From IDS-8 sp040902105 (GTDB taxonomy: Bacteria; Pseudomonadota; Gammaproteobacteria; Steroidobacterales; Woeseiaceae): DNA of 64,000 bases. The stretch lies in contig JBBDXW010000033.1 of assembly GCA_040902105.1 (NCBI GenBank), positions 1 through 64,000 on the forward strand, in the 5' to 3' direction. Shown here piece by piece: positions 43,367 through 51,891 of the stretch. The position numbers and the translations under genes were made by a program. The first letter of the stretch is position 1. Each line of letters starts with the position of its first letter. A model generated the notes under the pieces. That model made no database searches, was not told where the DNA came from, and saw only the letters and a program-made list of their open reading frames with translations.

Positions 43367-43525
43367 GTGCACCCCGTCGCAAATAATCGACCATTCTCGC
43401 GGCGCCTTTTCGTCTCTGGCGGCGTTGCGACTCCTCGCAATAGCGGTGCTATTACTCGTCGCCGCGCCTTGCCAGCCACGAAAAGTCGCTCGCGAGAAGG
43501 GTCGATTATTCACGACGGGGTACAC
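43367..43525. mobile_element. MITE-like long palindrome, GTGCACCCCG family (copy 2)
   Basis: A 159-bp copy of the element at 1427-1597, with the same termini and the same CAATAGC-GGT-GCTATTA apex; the two differ by small changes and a 12-base length difference in the right arm. It occupies much of the 392 bases between the DUF4242 pair and the GTPase genes; the rest of that stretch shows no gene. Confidence 0.85.
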
Positions 43526-43531
43526 TAGAAT
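43502..43531 (+). promoter_or_regulatory. Possible outward promoter at the edge of the second MITE-like element
   Basis: TCGATT (43502-43507), 18 bases, then TAGAAT (43526-43531), identical to the arrangement beside copy 1. The first GTPase gene starts 39 bases further on. The -10 match is good and the -35 weak. Confidence 0.4.
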
Positions 43532-43569
43532 CAGGCGGGTAACAGGTCCCGTATCTCTCTTCATATCCA

Positions 43570-45087
43570 ATGAAACTCGATCGATTCATTCGCCTGGCGC
43601 TGGGCTTTCTGATTTTGCTGGTGTTCGTGATCGCGATCGCCGCGCTGCTGTTCGTGACCGAATCGGCACTCAATGTCTGGGACCGGCTGGTGGCGGGGCC
43701 GAAGCCGATCCTGTACGGCTACCTTGCGATCATGGCGGCGCTGATTGTGGCGGCCGCCTGGCTCGTGTGGCGTCTGGTGGTGCGGCGAAAGCCGGCGGAA
43801 AGGAACAAACGCAAACCTTTAAGGCTCACGCGCGAGGAGATCGAAGCGCGACTGCGCGCAGCGGACGACTCCGGCGTCGATACCAGTGCGGCGCAGGCCG
43901 AATTGCACGAGCTTGCTGCGAGGCAGCGGGAGCACTCGGTGCATCTCTGTTTTTTCGGCGAGATCAGCACCGGCAAGAGTTCCCTGATCAAAGCACTCAT
44001 TCCCGACGCCGACGTCGTCGTCAATGCTGTCGGCGGGTCGACGCTGGATATCACTCACTATCACTGGCACGACGCCGCCGGCTCGAAAATCCTGTTGACT
44101 GACGTGCCCGGCACCGGCGGACTCGAGAAAGGGCTCGACGAAGTTGCCGAGCAGGAAGCGCGTCGCTCGCAGGTAGTCATCTTTGTCTGCGACGGCGACC
44201 TGACACGACCGGAAAAGCAGGCTATCGAATGGCTGCTCGCTCTCGAGAAACCGCTGGTGCTTGTCCTGAACAAATCGGATCGCTACGACGCGAAAGAACA
44301 GTCGTTACTGATGCAGCGCCTGCTCGATCACCTGAGCGATCTCGGCAGCGAATTGACCAAAGACCGCGTTGTTGCGGTATCCGCCGGGGGACAGGCGGAC
44401 GTGGTCGAGAAAAAAGCCGACGGGACCGAAAAAGTCGTCCGTCGCGAGCGCTCGGCGGATGTCGGCGTACTGGTCGTCGCGATCAATCGCCTGCTCGAGG
44501 AGAATGCGGCGGAAATCGATTCGCGCCGCGATCGCGCAGTATTCAGCCTTGCCGCGGAAAAACTGGACGAAGCCGAGCAGCGTTACCGGGAACAGCGGGC
44601 CGAACAGATCGTTCGAAGCTCCACGCGCAAGGCGATCCTCGGCGCGCTGGCGGCGATCAGTCCCGGAACCGACATCATCATTCAGAGCTACGTGGGCGCC
44701 ACCATGACGCGGGCGCTTTGCAAGCTTTATGGTGCCGCACCGCGCGATCTGGACATCGAGGAATTTCTCTCTTTAAGCCAGAGCCGCGTGGGACGAGCGT
44801 TGCCCCTGACGCTCGCCGTCGCCGGCAACGGGCTCAAGGCATTTCCGGGCGTCGGTACTGTCGCCGGCGGCCTGGTGCATGCGGTAGCCTACGGCCTCAT
44901 CTTCGACGCCCTTGGCCACAGCCTCGTGCACACTCTGAAAAAACATGGTGAACTCGAACCCGAAACAGCCGCGAAGGAATTTGAGGAAGGCATAAGTGGG
45001 CATATTGAAGCGGGTGTTCAACAGGTTGCCAAGATGGCCCTTTCGGTCGACCGACAGCGCGGCCGCCGCACAGACGAAACCGACTGA
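43570..45087 (+). CDS. Membrane-anchored GTPase, DUF697-like (first of pair)
   Basis: The 505-residue product has two N-terminal membrane helices (residues about 9-30 and 47-66), then a GTPase domain with P-loop GEISTGKSS (130-138), LTDVPGTGG (G3) and LNKSDRYD (G4). The C-terminal part (AILGALAAISPGTDIIIQSYVGATM; VGTVAGGLVHAVAYGLIFDALGHSL) resembles the DUF697 module that associates with membranes. The family has no settled function. Its 3' end overlaps the next GTPase gene by 92 bases in another frame. Confidence 0.85.
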   Translation: MKLDRFIRLALGFLILLVFVIAIAALLFVTESALNVWDRLVAGPKPILYGYLAIMAALIVAAAWLVWRLVVRRKPAERNKRKPLRLTREEIEARLRAADDSGVDTSAAQAELHELAARQREHSVHLCFFGEISTGKSSLIKALIPDADVVVNAVGGSTLDITHYHWHDAAGSKILLTDVPGTGGLEKGLDEVAEQEARRSQVVIFVCDGDLTRPEKQAIEWLLALEKPLVLVLNKSDRYDAKEQSLLMQRLLDHLSDLGSELTKDRVVAVSAGGQADVVEKKADGTEKVVRRERSADVGVLVVAINRLLEENAAEIDSRRDRAVFSLAAEKLDEAEQRYREQRAEQIVRSSTRKAILGALAAISPGTDIIIQSYVGATMTRALCKLYGAAPRDLDIEEFLSLSQSRVGRALPLTLAVAGNGLKAFPGVGTVAGGLVHAVAYGLIFDALGHSLVHTLKKHGELEPETAAKEFEEGISGHIEAGVQQVAKMALSVDRQRGRRTDETD

Positions 45088-46375
45088 TGGCGGTTCCCGA
45101 CACCTCACACTCGCCCGGGAAAGCCTTCACGAACTGATTGACGATTCCCGCCTGCCGCACGGTATCCGCGACTCGCTCGCCCGCGACTATGCCGACGTGC
45201 AGGCGATGCTCGACAAGCTGGAGCACGGACACCTGCACATTGCGGCGTTCGGCCGCGTCAGCACCGGCAAGTCCTCGCTTCTGAACGCCCTGATCGGCGA
45301 GGACAGGTTCACGGTCAGCCCGCTGCACGGCGAGACTCTTGCGTCGAGCATGCAGCCCTGGTCGGAAGTCGAAGCAGGCGGAGTGTTTCTCATCGACACT
45401 CCGGGTCTTGACGAAGCCGGCGGCGAAGACCGCGAGGTGCTCGCCAAAGAGGTTGCGAATCGCGCCGACCTCGTCATCTTTGTGCTGGATGCCGACATCG
45501 CCGAAAGCGAACGCCTTGCGCTCAGGACGCTTTTGCAGCACGGGCGGCCGGTGCTCGTTGCACTCAACAAAAAAGATCTCTACAACGAAGACGAGCTCGA
45601 CGCACTGCTGCAGTCGATTCGCAAGAAAACAGAGGGGTTGGTCAAGGCACGCGACGTGATTGCTGTCGCGGCAGACCCGCGGCCGCAAACAGTCGTCGAA
45701 ATTGACGAACACGGCGCCGAGACGGCGTCCCTGCGTCCGCAGAGACGCGATATCGAACAACTCAAGCTGCGCCTGTGGGATATCCTCGACGCGGAAGGCA
45801 AGACGCTTGCCGCGTTGAATGCGAGCCTGTTTGCCGCCGACCTGAGCGATCAGGTCGGCAAACGAATTCTCAATGCTCGCCGTGAGATCGGCGACAAGCT
45901 CGTGCGCACCTATTGCATCGCCAAAGGTATCGCAGTTGCGTTCAACCCGGTGCCGGTCGCCGATTTGTTTGCGGCGGCGTTCATCGACGTCGGCATGGTT
46001 GTGCACCTGTCGAAAGTCTACGACCTGCCGTTGAACCGCAGGGAGGCAGGTTCGCTGGTCCGTGTCATCGCGGCGGAAGCGGCGGCTTTAATGGGCACGG
46101 TCTGGGCGTTGCATTTTGTCTCCAGCGCCCTGAAAGTCGGCACGCTCGGTCTCTCGACGATCCTGACGGCCGGCGCGCAGGGCGCGATCGCCTATTACAG
46201 TACCTATGTCGTCGGCCGCGTCGCCGCGGAATATCTTTCGCACGGCAAATCCTGGGGAGAGGGTGGCCCGAAGCGGGTGGTGAAGGAGATACTCGACAGC
46301 CTCGACAAGGAAACCGTCCTGCAGGAAGCCCGGCGGGAGATTCGCGCGCGGCTCGGCATGAGCAGCGCCGCGTAA
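44996..46375 (+). CDS. GTPase with DUF697-like C-terminal region (second of pair)
   Basis: The 459-residue product lacks N-terminal membrane helices. Its GTPase domain has GRVSTGKSS (86-94), LIDTPGLDEAGG and LNKKDLYN. The C-terminal region (AKGIAVAFNPVPVADLFAAAFIDVGMVVHLSKVYDLP; ALKVGTLGLSTILTAGAQGAIAYY) has the hydrophobic helices of DUF697. Translation starts at GTG 44996 with AGGAAGG upstream, inside the end of the first GTPase gene. A later ATG-free frame start is unlikely because the ribosome site is strong. The coupled expression suggests the two act together. Confidence 0.85.
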   Translation: MGILKRVFNRLPRWPFRSTDSAAAAQTKPTDGGSRHLTLARESLHELIDDSRLPHGIRDSLARDYADVQAMLDKLEHGHLHIAAFGRVSTGKSSLLNALIGEDRFTVSPLHGETLASSMQPWSEVEAGGVFLIDTPGLDEAGGEDREVLAKEVANRADLVIFVLDADIAESERLALRTLLQHGRPVLVALNKKDLYNEDELDALLQSIRKKTEGLVKARDVIAVAADPRPQTVVEIDEHGAETASLRPQRRDIEQLKLRLWDILDAEGKTLAALNASLFAADLSDQVGKRILNARREIGDKLVRTYCIAKGIAVAFNPVPVADLFAAAFIDVGMVVHLSKVYDLPLNRREAGSLVRVIAAEAAALMGTVWALHFVSSALKVGTLGLSTILTAGAQGAIAYYSTYVVGRVAAEYLSHGKSWGEGGPKRVVKEILDSLDKETVLQEARREIRARLGMSSAA

Positions 46376-46450
46376 TACTGATGATTGCCGGTCACGTGTA
46401 CCTGGTAATCGCCCGCTGTCGCGCGCTCCAATACGGTTTCGATAGCCGTT

Positions 46451-46500
46451 GTTGGAGCCCGCGACAGCGGNNNNNNNNNNCCCCCCGCACCCCCGGGCGA
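46451..46500 (+). repeat. GTTGGAG short hairpin repeat (copy 4), broken by an assembly gap
   Basis: GTTGGAGCCCGCGACAGCGG ends at a 10-N gap (46471-46480), and GGGCGA follows a C-rich run after it. The gap therefore falls inside the hairpin; without it the copy would resemble those at 3215, 26622 and 32437. It lies 75 bases after the GTPase pair. Confidence 0.6.
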
Positions 46501-46543
46501 TGAACCGCCACGGCTCCGTGTCCGTGACAGAGCAGGATTTGCG

Positions 46544-46924
46544 ATGACAGGCGATATCGAACTTCAGAAACGCATGCAACGCATCTGGGCCGCCGTTTGC
46601 GACGTTCCCGCGGGCAAGGTCGCGAGTTACGGACAAATTGCGGAAATCGCCGGCGTACCGCGCGGTGCGCGCCAGGTCGGATACGCATTGAAGTACGTCC
46701 CGGACAATCTCGAAGTTCCCTGGCATCGCGTCATCCTGTCGTCCGGCCGGCTGGCGTTCGACAGCAACAGTCGCGCGTACAAACGGCAGGCAAAGCGCCT
46801 GTCGATGGAAAACGTGCCCGTCCTGGGGGGACGCGTAAATATGAAAAAGTACCGCTGGGAGCCCGATCTCGACGAGTTGTTGTGGAAACCGTCGGCTGCC
46901 TGGGATGCAGAAAAGGAAGCATGA
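46544..46924 (+). CDS. Alkyltransferase-like protein (ATL, MGMT family without the active cysteine)
   Basis: The 126-residue product has the DNA-binding domain of O6-alkylguanine transferases (YGQIAEIAGVPRGARQVGYAL), but the catalytic PCHR is VPWHR here, with Trp60 in place of Cys. That is the mark of ATL proteins, which flip and bind alkylated guanine and hand it to nucleotide excision repair. AGGA precedes the ATG. It is followed within two bases by a hydrolase gene. Confidence 0.92.
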   Translation: MTGDIELQKRMQRIWAAVCDVPAGKVASYGQIAEIAGVPRGARQVGYALKYVPDNLEVPWHRVILSSGRLAFDSNSRAYKRQAKRLSMENVPVLGGRVNMKKYRWEPDLDELLWKPSAAWDAEKEA

Positions 46925-46925
46925 C

Positions 46926-47444
46926 ATGACGATGCCGGCAGTCTACTTTTCGCACGGCCAGGAAAGCGGTCCCTGGGGCGCGAAAATCCAGGCGATGGCG
47001 GAGACCGTCAAAGCACTGGGTTGCCGCGCGGAAAGCGTCGACTACCAGGGCATTGCCGATCCGACGGAACGTGTTGCAAAACTGATTGAAGAATGCAACC
47101 ACGTCGACCAACCGCTGCTGCTGGTTGGCTCCAGCATGGGCGGGCACGTCGCAACCGCGGCGGCCGCCGAAGTCAGGGCTATCGGGTTGTTCGTCCTGGC
47201 GCCGGCGTATTACATCGAAGGTTGGGAAGGCTTGACGCCACCGGCGCCCGACATCCCGATCGTCATCGTGCACGGCTGGCGCGACGACGTCGTGCCGGTG
47301 GAAAACAGCATCCGCTATGCCGCGCAATGCAGGGCGACCCTGCACATCCTGGACGGCGATCACCGCCTGACCGACAACATCGATGAAATAAACTATTATC
47401 TGCAGCGGTTCGTGAGAGAACTGGCCGGCCGTTCCCGTGCGTAA
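46926..47444 (+). CDS. Small alpha/beta-hydrolase (YqiA/YcfP-like)
   Basis: The 172-residue product has a minimal alpha/beta-hydrolase core: VYFSHGQESGPWG, the nucleophile elbow LLVGSSMGGHVA (Ser), IVIVHGWRDDVVP (Asp region) and DGDHRLTDN (His). It resembles the YqiA/UPF0227 esterases; substrate unknown. AAGGAAG precedes the ATG at 46926. It starts two bases after the ATL gene ends and is probably co-translated with it. Confidence 0.85.
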   Translation: MTMPAVYFSHGQESGPWGAKIQAMAETVKALGCRAESVDYQGIADPTERVAKLIEECNHVDQPLLLVGSSMGGHVATAAAAEVRAIGLFVLAPAYYIEGWEGLTPPAPDIPIVIVHGWRDDVVPVENSIRYAAQCRATLHILDGDHRLTDNIDEINYYLQRFVRELAGRSRA

Positions 47445-47480
47445 CGGGAAATGCGGCCTTCATACACACCGGGGACGATA

Positions 47481-47702
47481 ATGAGAATCCTTATTGGGGC
47501 GATAACTACGACACTGATACTTGCGGCCTGCGGCGGCACGACGGAACCGGAGGCGGCAGTCGAAACGGAAGACGAGGAAAGCGTATTCGATCCAATGACC
47601 GACCAGATCGACAAAGCCAGGGAAGTCGAAGACGCGGCGCTGGAACACAAGGAAGACATCGATAAGGCACTTGAAGACGTCGAAGGGTCCACGGAAGGCT
47701 AG
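47481..47702 (+). CDS. Small acidic lipoprotein
   Basis: The 73-residue precursor has a lipoprotein signal (ILAACGG, Cys17) and a short mature part very rich in Glu and Asp that is likely helical. No domain is recognised. GGGGACGATA before the ATG at 47481 decides the start. It converges with glk, seven bases apart. Confidence 0.7.
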   Translation: MRILIGAITTTLILAACGGTTEPEAAVETEDEESVFDPMTDQIDKAREVEDAALEHKEDIDKALEDVEGSTEG

Positions 47703-47709
47703 TCCGCCG

Positions 47710-48666
47710 TCAGGTGCCCCGGTCTGCGATAAAGGCCACCAGGCCCGTCAGCCCCGGCGTCGGATCGGTAATGACGTAAGTCGGGATCGCCTGCATGTAA
47801 GGGCGGTAGCGGTTCTTGTCTTCGAAGCGCTCGCGAAACATGGACGCTTTAATCTGTTCGATGTTGTCGGGGACGATGCCGCCCGCGATGTACACGCCGC
47901 CGTAGGCGCTGGTGGTCATTGCCAGGTCGGCGGCGACACTCGCCAGGAAGCGGTAAAACTGCTCCATGGTAGCGCGGCACTTCCGGTCGACGGTGCCCTT
48001 GGTGATCTCGAGAGACGTTTTCATTTCATCGCCGTGCATTGCGCTGTGCAAGGCAATGATGCCCGGTCCCGACAACACGCGCTCCGCGGATGCGTGGCCG
48101 TAACGCTCGCGGATCTTTGCGATGATTCGATCTTCCGTCTCGTCCCTTGCCGACAAGGTGACGTGGCCGCCTTCGCCGAACATCGCGATGCCCTTGTGCT
48201 TGCCCTGGCCCTTGCTGTTTTCGAGAATCCAGGCGCCGACGCCGAGACCGCTGCCGGGCCCCAGCGTAGCGCGGCTGCCTTCACGATAGGCACTCGCCTT
48301 GCCGATCTCGACCAGGTCTCTCTGCGGAAGTTTCGGCAGCGCGTAGGCGACCGCGTGAAAGTCGTTGATAATTTGCAAGTCTTCGAGGCCGAGGCGCTCG
48401 GCGAGTTCCAGCCTGTTGAAATTCCAGCTGCGATTGGTCATCTGTAATTCGTCGCCGTCGACCGGCGCCGCAATGGCCAGCGCACCTGCGGCGGGTTTCG
48501 TGCCGGAAGACGACAAATAGCTGCCGAGCAAGGCGTCAAGGGAATCGAACTGATCGTTCCGGAAGATCTGCAGCTCGCCGATGTGCTTATTGCCGTTGCG
48601 GCAGACTGCACAGCGTGTAGACGTCGCGCCGATATCAGCAATCAACCAGGGTGTGTCAGCTAGCAA
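47710..48666 (-). CDS. glk: Glucokinase
   Basis: The product is a bacterial Glk-type glucokinase: ATP loop LIADIGATSTRCAV, LAIAAPVDGDELQMTNRSWNF, INDFHAVAYALP with the catalytic Asp, GPGSGLGVGAWI, and GGVYIAGGIVPDNIE. It makes glucose-6-phosphate. A TTG at 48666 is the best start: it overlaps the otsA stop by 11 bases and gives the usual short N-terminus (318 residues); the ATG at 48729 would add 21 unlike residues. As the last gene of a trehalose operon it can recapture glucose released by the GH15 enzyme. Confidence 0.9.
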   Translation of the reverse strand: MLADTPWLIADIGATSTRCAVCRNGNKHIGELQIFRNDQFDSLDALLGSYLSSSGTKPAAGALAIAAPVDGDELQMTNRSWNFNRLELAERLGLEDLQIINDFHAVAYALPKLPQRDLVEIGKASAYREGSRATLGPGSGLGVGAWILENSKGQGKHKGIAMFGEGGHVTLSARDETEDRIIAKIRERYGHASAERVLSGPGIIALHSAMHGDEMKTSLEITKGTVDRKCRATMEQFYRFLASVAADLAMTTSAYGGVYIAGGIVPDNIEQIKASMFRERFEDKNRYRPYMQAIPTYVITDPTPGLTGLVAFIADRGT

Positions 48667-50083
48667 GTCTGGTGCCCTTGTATTGTTTCGATGTACGTAA
48701 AGCGTCAATGAATCGATCGCGCCATGCAACGATATCGTTTTTCCTGAGTATGGTCATCATTTCCGCATGACGCTGCCGGCGTTCGTCAAGCGGCATCGTC
48801 AACGCGCGATTGATTCCGTCCGCGACTTCGTCAATATCGTACGGATTGACGAGCACGGCGTCCTTCAACTCACGGGACGCCCCGGCCAGGGTCGACAATA
48901 CCAGCATGCCGGGGTTCGCGGGGTCCTGCGCGGCCACAAATTCTTTTGCCACGAGATTCATGCCGTCGCGGATCGGCGTAACCAGGCCGACGTTCGCCAG
49001 TCGAAAAAGTCCCATCAGCGTCTTGCGATCTGTACCGCGATTGATGTATTTGATCGGCACCCAGTCGAGTGTCGCATAGCGCCCGTTGATCTCGCCGGAC
49101 GTCTGCTCGAGACTCTCGCGAATATCATCGTAGGCCCTGACGCCGACGCGCGTGGGCGGAGCGATCTGCGTATAGGATACCGTGCCGCGAGTCTCGGGGT
49201 ATTTTTCCAGCAACCTCGCGTACGACCGGAAACGCTGCTCGAGTCCCTTGCTGTAGTCCAGGCGATCGACCCCGATGATGAAGCGCCGGCCGTCGAGGCC
49301 GTGCAGAGTGCGCCTGATCTCCGGGTCGTTCCGGGAGTCGGCGGCAAATTCGATCAGGCCATCGACATCGATACCGATCGGGAAGACGCCGGCGTGCATC
49401 GAGCCGCCGCCGACGCGAATCGCCCCGTCGTCCATGACCTCCGCTCCGATTTCCGGCTCCGACACCGCTGCTCGAAACGACGCAAGGTCGCGGTCCGTGT
49501 GAAAGCCCACCACGTCGTAAGCACAAAGCGCGCGCAGCAAATAATTGCGGTCGGGCAGCGCCTGCAATACGTCGAAGTCGGGAAAGGGCACGTGAAGGAA
49601 AAAACCGATTGGCATATCGACGCCTGCTTTACGCAGTTCGGAAGCCAGCGGGATCAGATGGTAATCGTGCACCCAGACAAGGTCATCGGCTTCGAGCAGC
49701 GGAATCAGCTTTCGGGCAAACGTCGAGTTAACGCGCAGATACGCCTCGAAATCCCCGCGATTGTACTGAATGAAGCTGAGCAGATAGTGAAAAAGCGGCC
49801 AAAGAACCTTGTTGCTGAAACCGTTGTAATAGCCCTCGTAATCGCCGTCGTTCAAGTCGATACCGATGAATTTGATATTGCCGTGTTCCTCGATTTCCGG
49901 TTCGTGGGTTTCCCCGGGAGTCAACTTGCCGTTCCAGCCGAACCAGATTCCACCGCATGCCCGCAACGCGCCCAGTACTCCGACCGCGAGACCGCCCGCC
50001 GCCTTGTCGCCTTCGCTCGGGCTGGCAACGCGGTTTGACACGGCGACAAGGCGCCTGTCTTTCACACACGCGCCGGCGCTCAC
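48656..50083 (-). CDS. otsA: Trehalose-6-phosphate synthase
   Basis: The 475-residue GT20 enzyme joins UDP-glucose (or another NDP-glucose) to glucose-6-phosphate. Diagnostic blocks: LVAVSNRVASP at the start, GGIWFGWNGK, WVHDYHLIPLA, GFFLHVPFP, VDRLDYSKGLEQR and LVTPIRDGMNLVAKEFVAAQ. Start is GTG at 50083, overlapping the GH15 stop by four bases (GTGA). It lies between GH15 and glk in a tightly coupled operon. Confidence 0.97.
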   Translation of the reverse strand: MSAGACVKDRRLVAVSNRVASPSEGDKAAGGLAVGVLGALRACGGIWFGWNGKLTPGETHEPEIEEHGNIKFIGIDLNDGDYEGYYNGFSNKVLWPLFHYLLSFIQYNRGDFEAYLRVNSTFARKLIPLLEADDLVWVHDYHLIPLASELRKAGVDMPIGFFLHVPFPDFDVLQALPDRNYLLRALCAYDVVGFHTDRDLASFRAAVSEPEIGAEVMDDGAIRVGGGSMHAGVFPIGIDVDGLIEFAADSRNDPEIRRTLHGLDGRRFIIGVDRLDYSKGLEQRFRSYARLLEKYPETRGTVSYTQIAPPTRVGVRAYDDIRESLEQTSGEINGRYATLDWVPIKYINRGTDRKTLMGLFRLANVGLVTPIRDGMNLVAKEFVAAQDPANPGMLVLSTLAGASRELKDAVLVNPYDIDEVADGINRALTMPLDERRQRHAEMMTILRKNDIVAWRDRFIDALRTSKQYKGTRLAS

Positions 50084-51867
50084 AGGACATCCTCCCAGGT
50101 CCGGCTGAGGCGCACTGCGGTATTGATGATTCCGGCCATACTGTAAGTCTGGGGAAAGTTACCCCAGGGCTCCTGAGTTTGCGGATTCAGGTCCTCTGAG
50201 AGTAAGCCGAGGTTAGTACGGCAGCAGAGCATGTTCTCGAACAGTTCGCGCGCCTCGCCGGTTCGACCGACCGTCGCCAGCGCGTCGATGTACCAGAAGG
50301 TGCAGATATTGAATGCGTTCTCGGGTTCGCCAAAATCGTCGGCTGCGCCGTAACGAAACATGTGCTTGCCGCGCCTTAGTCCGGCCTCGATTGCCTTGAT
50401 GGTTGAAACGAAACGCGGGTCATCCTTGGCAAGAAAACCGAGGCCGTGCATTGTCAGGAGGCTCGCATCCATTTCCGGCCGGCCGAACGCCTCGGTGAAA
50501 CTCTTCTGCTTCTCGTCCCAGGCCTCCTTGCAGATGTGCCTGTGGATGGCGGCAGCTTTCCTGCCCCAGTAGACGGCCCGGTCGGGTCGGTTCAGGTGCG
50601 CGGCAATGCGCGTCAGGTGATCGCAACCGGCCCAGCACATGATGGCGGAAAACGTATGCACCCGCAGTCGGCCGCGATACTCCCACAGGCCCGCGTCCGG
50701 CTCCTGGTACAACGAGGCCGCCATCTCCCCGAGATGCTCGAGGCGCGTAAAAAGCGCGTCGAGGCCGGAACGGAGCAGGCGCTGATCGAAGAAATAACGC
50801 GTTGCTGCGAGAATGACGGCGCCATACACGTCGTTTTGCGTTTGCACGAACGCCTGGTTGCCGACGCGCACGGGCCCCATGCCCCGGTACCCGTCCAGCG
50901 ACGTAACCTCGGTTTCGGTCAGGACGGCTCGTCCAGTCACGCTGTACACGGGTTGCAACGGCCCGCCACGCGCATCGGTCGAGACATTGACGATGTAGCG
51001 GAGATAAGCCTCCATCGTCAGGGTCGCGCCCAGGCGATTGAGTGCATGCACGACGAAGTAACTGTCCCGCAACCAGCAATAACGATAGTCCCAGTTGCGT
51101 CCGCTGTTCGCTGCCTCCGGGATCGAGGTCGTCATCGCCGCAATGACCGCACCGGTATCCTCGAACGTGCACAGCTTGAGGCTGATGGCAGCGCGGATAA
51201 CGGCCAATTGCCACTCGAAGGGAATTGCGAGGCCGCGTACCCAGCCACGCCAGTAGTTCTCGGTCTCATTAAAGTGATGGCGGTAACTTTCGGCAACCGA
51301 TTGCGGAATGGATTCGTCCGGCCCAAGGATCAGGTGCAACTCGCGATCGAGAACGAAGAAATTTTCCTCGATGACATACGTAAGCGACGCATCCGTCGTA
51401 AGCCGAAGAATCAGGTTCGGCGACAGGTAGCGAATATGATTGCTGCCGTGCGTTATCTCGCAGGCGCTCGCGCCATAGTTGTGTGTCGGGCGCAAGCGAA
51501 TCCGGATGCGAGGCTGACCGTTCACGGGGCGCAGCCCGCGCACGAGCATTATCGGTTTGAACATCCGGCCGAGATGCTCGTAACGCGGTGCGAAGTCGGT
51601 AATCGCCACGGCGTTACCGCGGGTATCGCGCAGAACCGTTTCCAGAATCGGCGTATTTTCGAGATAGCGTTGTTCCGCGCTTTCGAAGTCCTCCATTTCA
51701 ACGTCGAAATAACCGGGAATGTCGGGGTTCTGGTCCGACCGGAGCAAGCGGCAAAAGACCGGATCGCCGTCGAACTGCGGCAGGCAGGTCCAGACCATCG
51801 CGCCCTTCGGGTCAATTAGCGATGCAATCTGGCAATTGCCGATGACTCCCAGGTTGAGACTGCTCAC
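50080..51867 (-). CDS. Glycoside hydrolase family 15 enzyme (glucoamylase/trehalase type)
   Basis: The 595-residue protein has an N-terminal beta domain (LGVIGNCQIASLIDPKGAMVWTCLPQFDGDPVF) and an (alpha/alpha)6 barrel with GRNWDYRYCWLRDSYFVVHAL, WEYRGRLRVHTFSAIMCWAGCDHL and FNICTFWYIDALATVGR, including the two Glu/Asp-rich catalytic regions. Some members, notably in mycobacteria, are trehalases; others are glucoamylases. Its place between otsB and otsA favours trehalose or a related alpha-glucoside. No signal peptide; start is GTG at 51867. Confidence 0.9.
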   Translation of the reverse strand: MSSLNLGVIGNCQIASLIDPKGAMVWTCLPQFDGDPVFCRLLRSDQNPDIPGYFDVEMEDFESAEQRYLENTPILETVLRDTRGNAVAITDFAPRYEHLGRMFKPIMLVRGLRPVNGQPRIRIRLRPTHNYGASACEITHGSNHIRYLSPNLILRLTTDASLTYVIEENFFVLDRELHLILGPDESIPQSVAESYRHHFNETENYWRGWVRGLAIPFEWQLAVIRAAISLKLCTFEDTGAVIAAMTTSIPEAANSGRNWDYRYCWLRDSYFVVHALNRLGATLTMEAYLRYIVNVSTDARGGPLQPVYSVTGRAVLTETEVTSLDGYRGMGPVRVGNQAFVQTQNDVYGAVILAATRYFFDQRLLRSGLDALFTRLEHLGEMAASLYQEPDAGLWEYRGRLRVHTFSAIMCWAGCDHLTRIAAHLNRPDRAVYWGRKAAAIHRHICKEAWDEKQKSFTEAFGRPEMDASLLTMHGLGFLAKDDPRFVSTIKAIEAGLRRGKHMFRYGAADDFGEPENAFNICTFWYIDALATVGRTGEARELFENMLCCRTNLGLLSEDLNPQTQEPWGNFPQTYSMAGIINTAVRLSRTWEDVL

Positions 51868-51891
51868 GATATGTTCGCCCGTTCATACACG

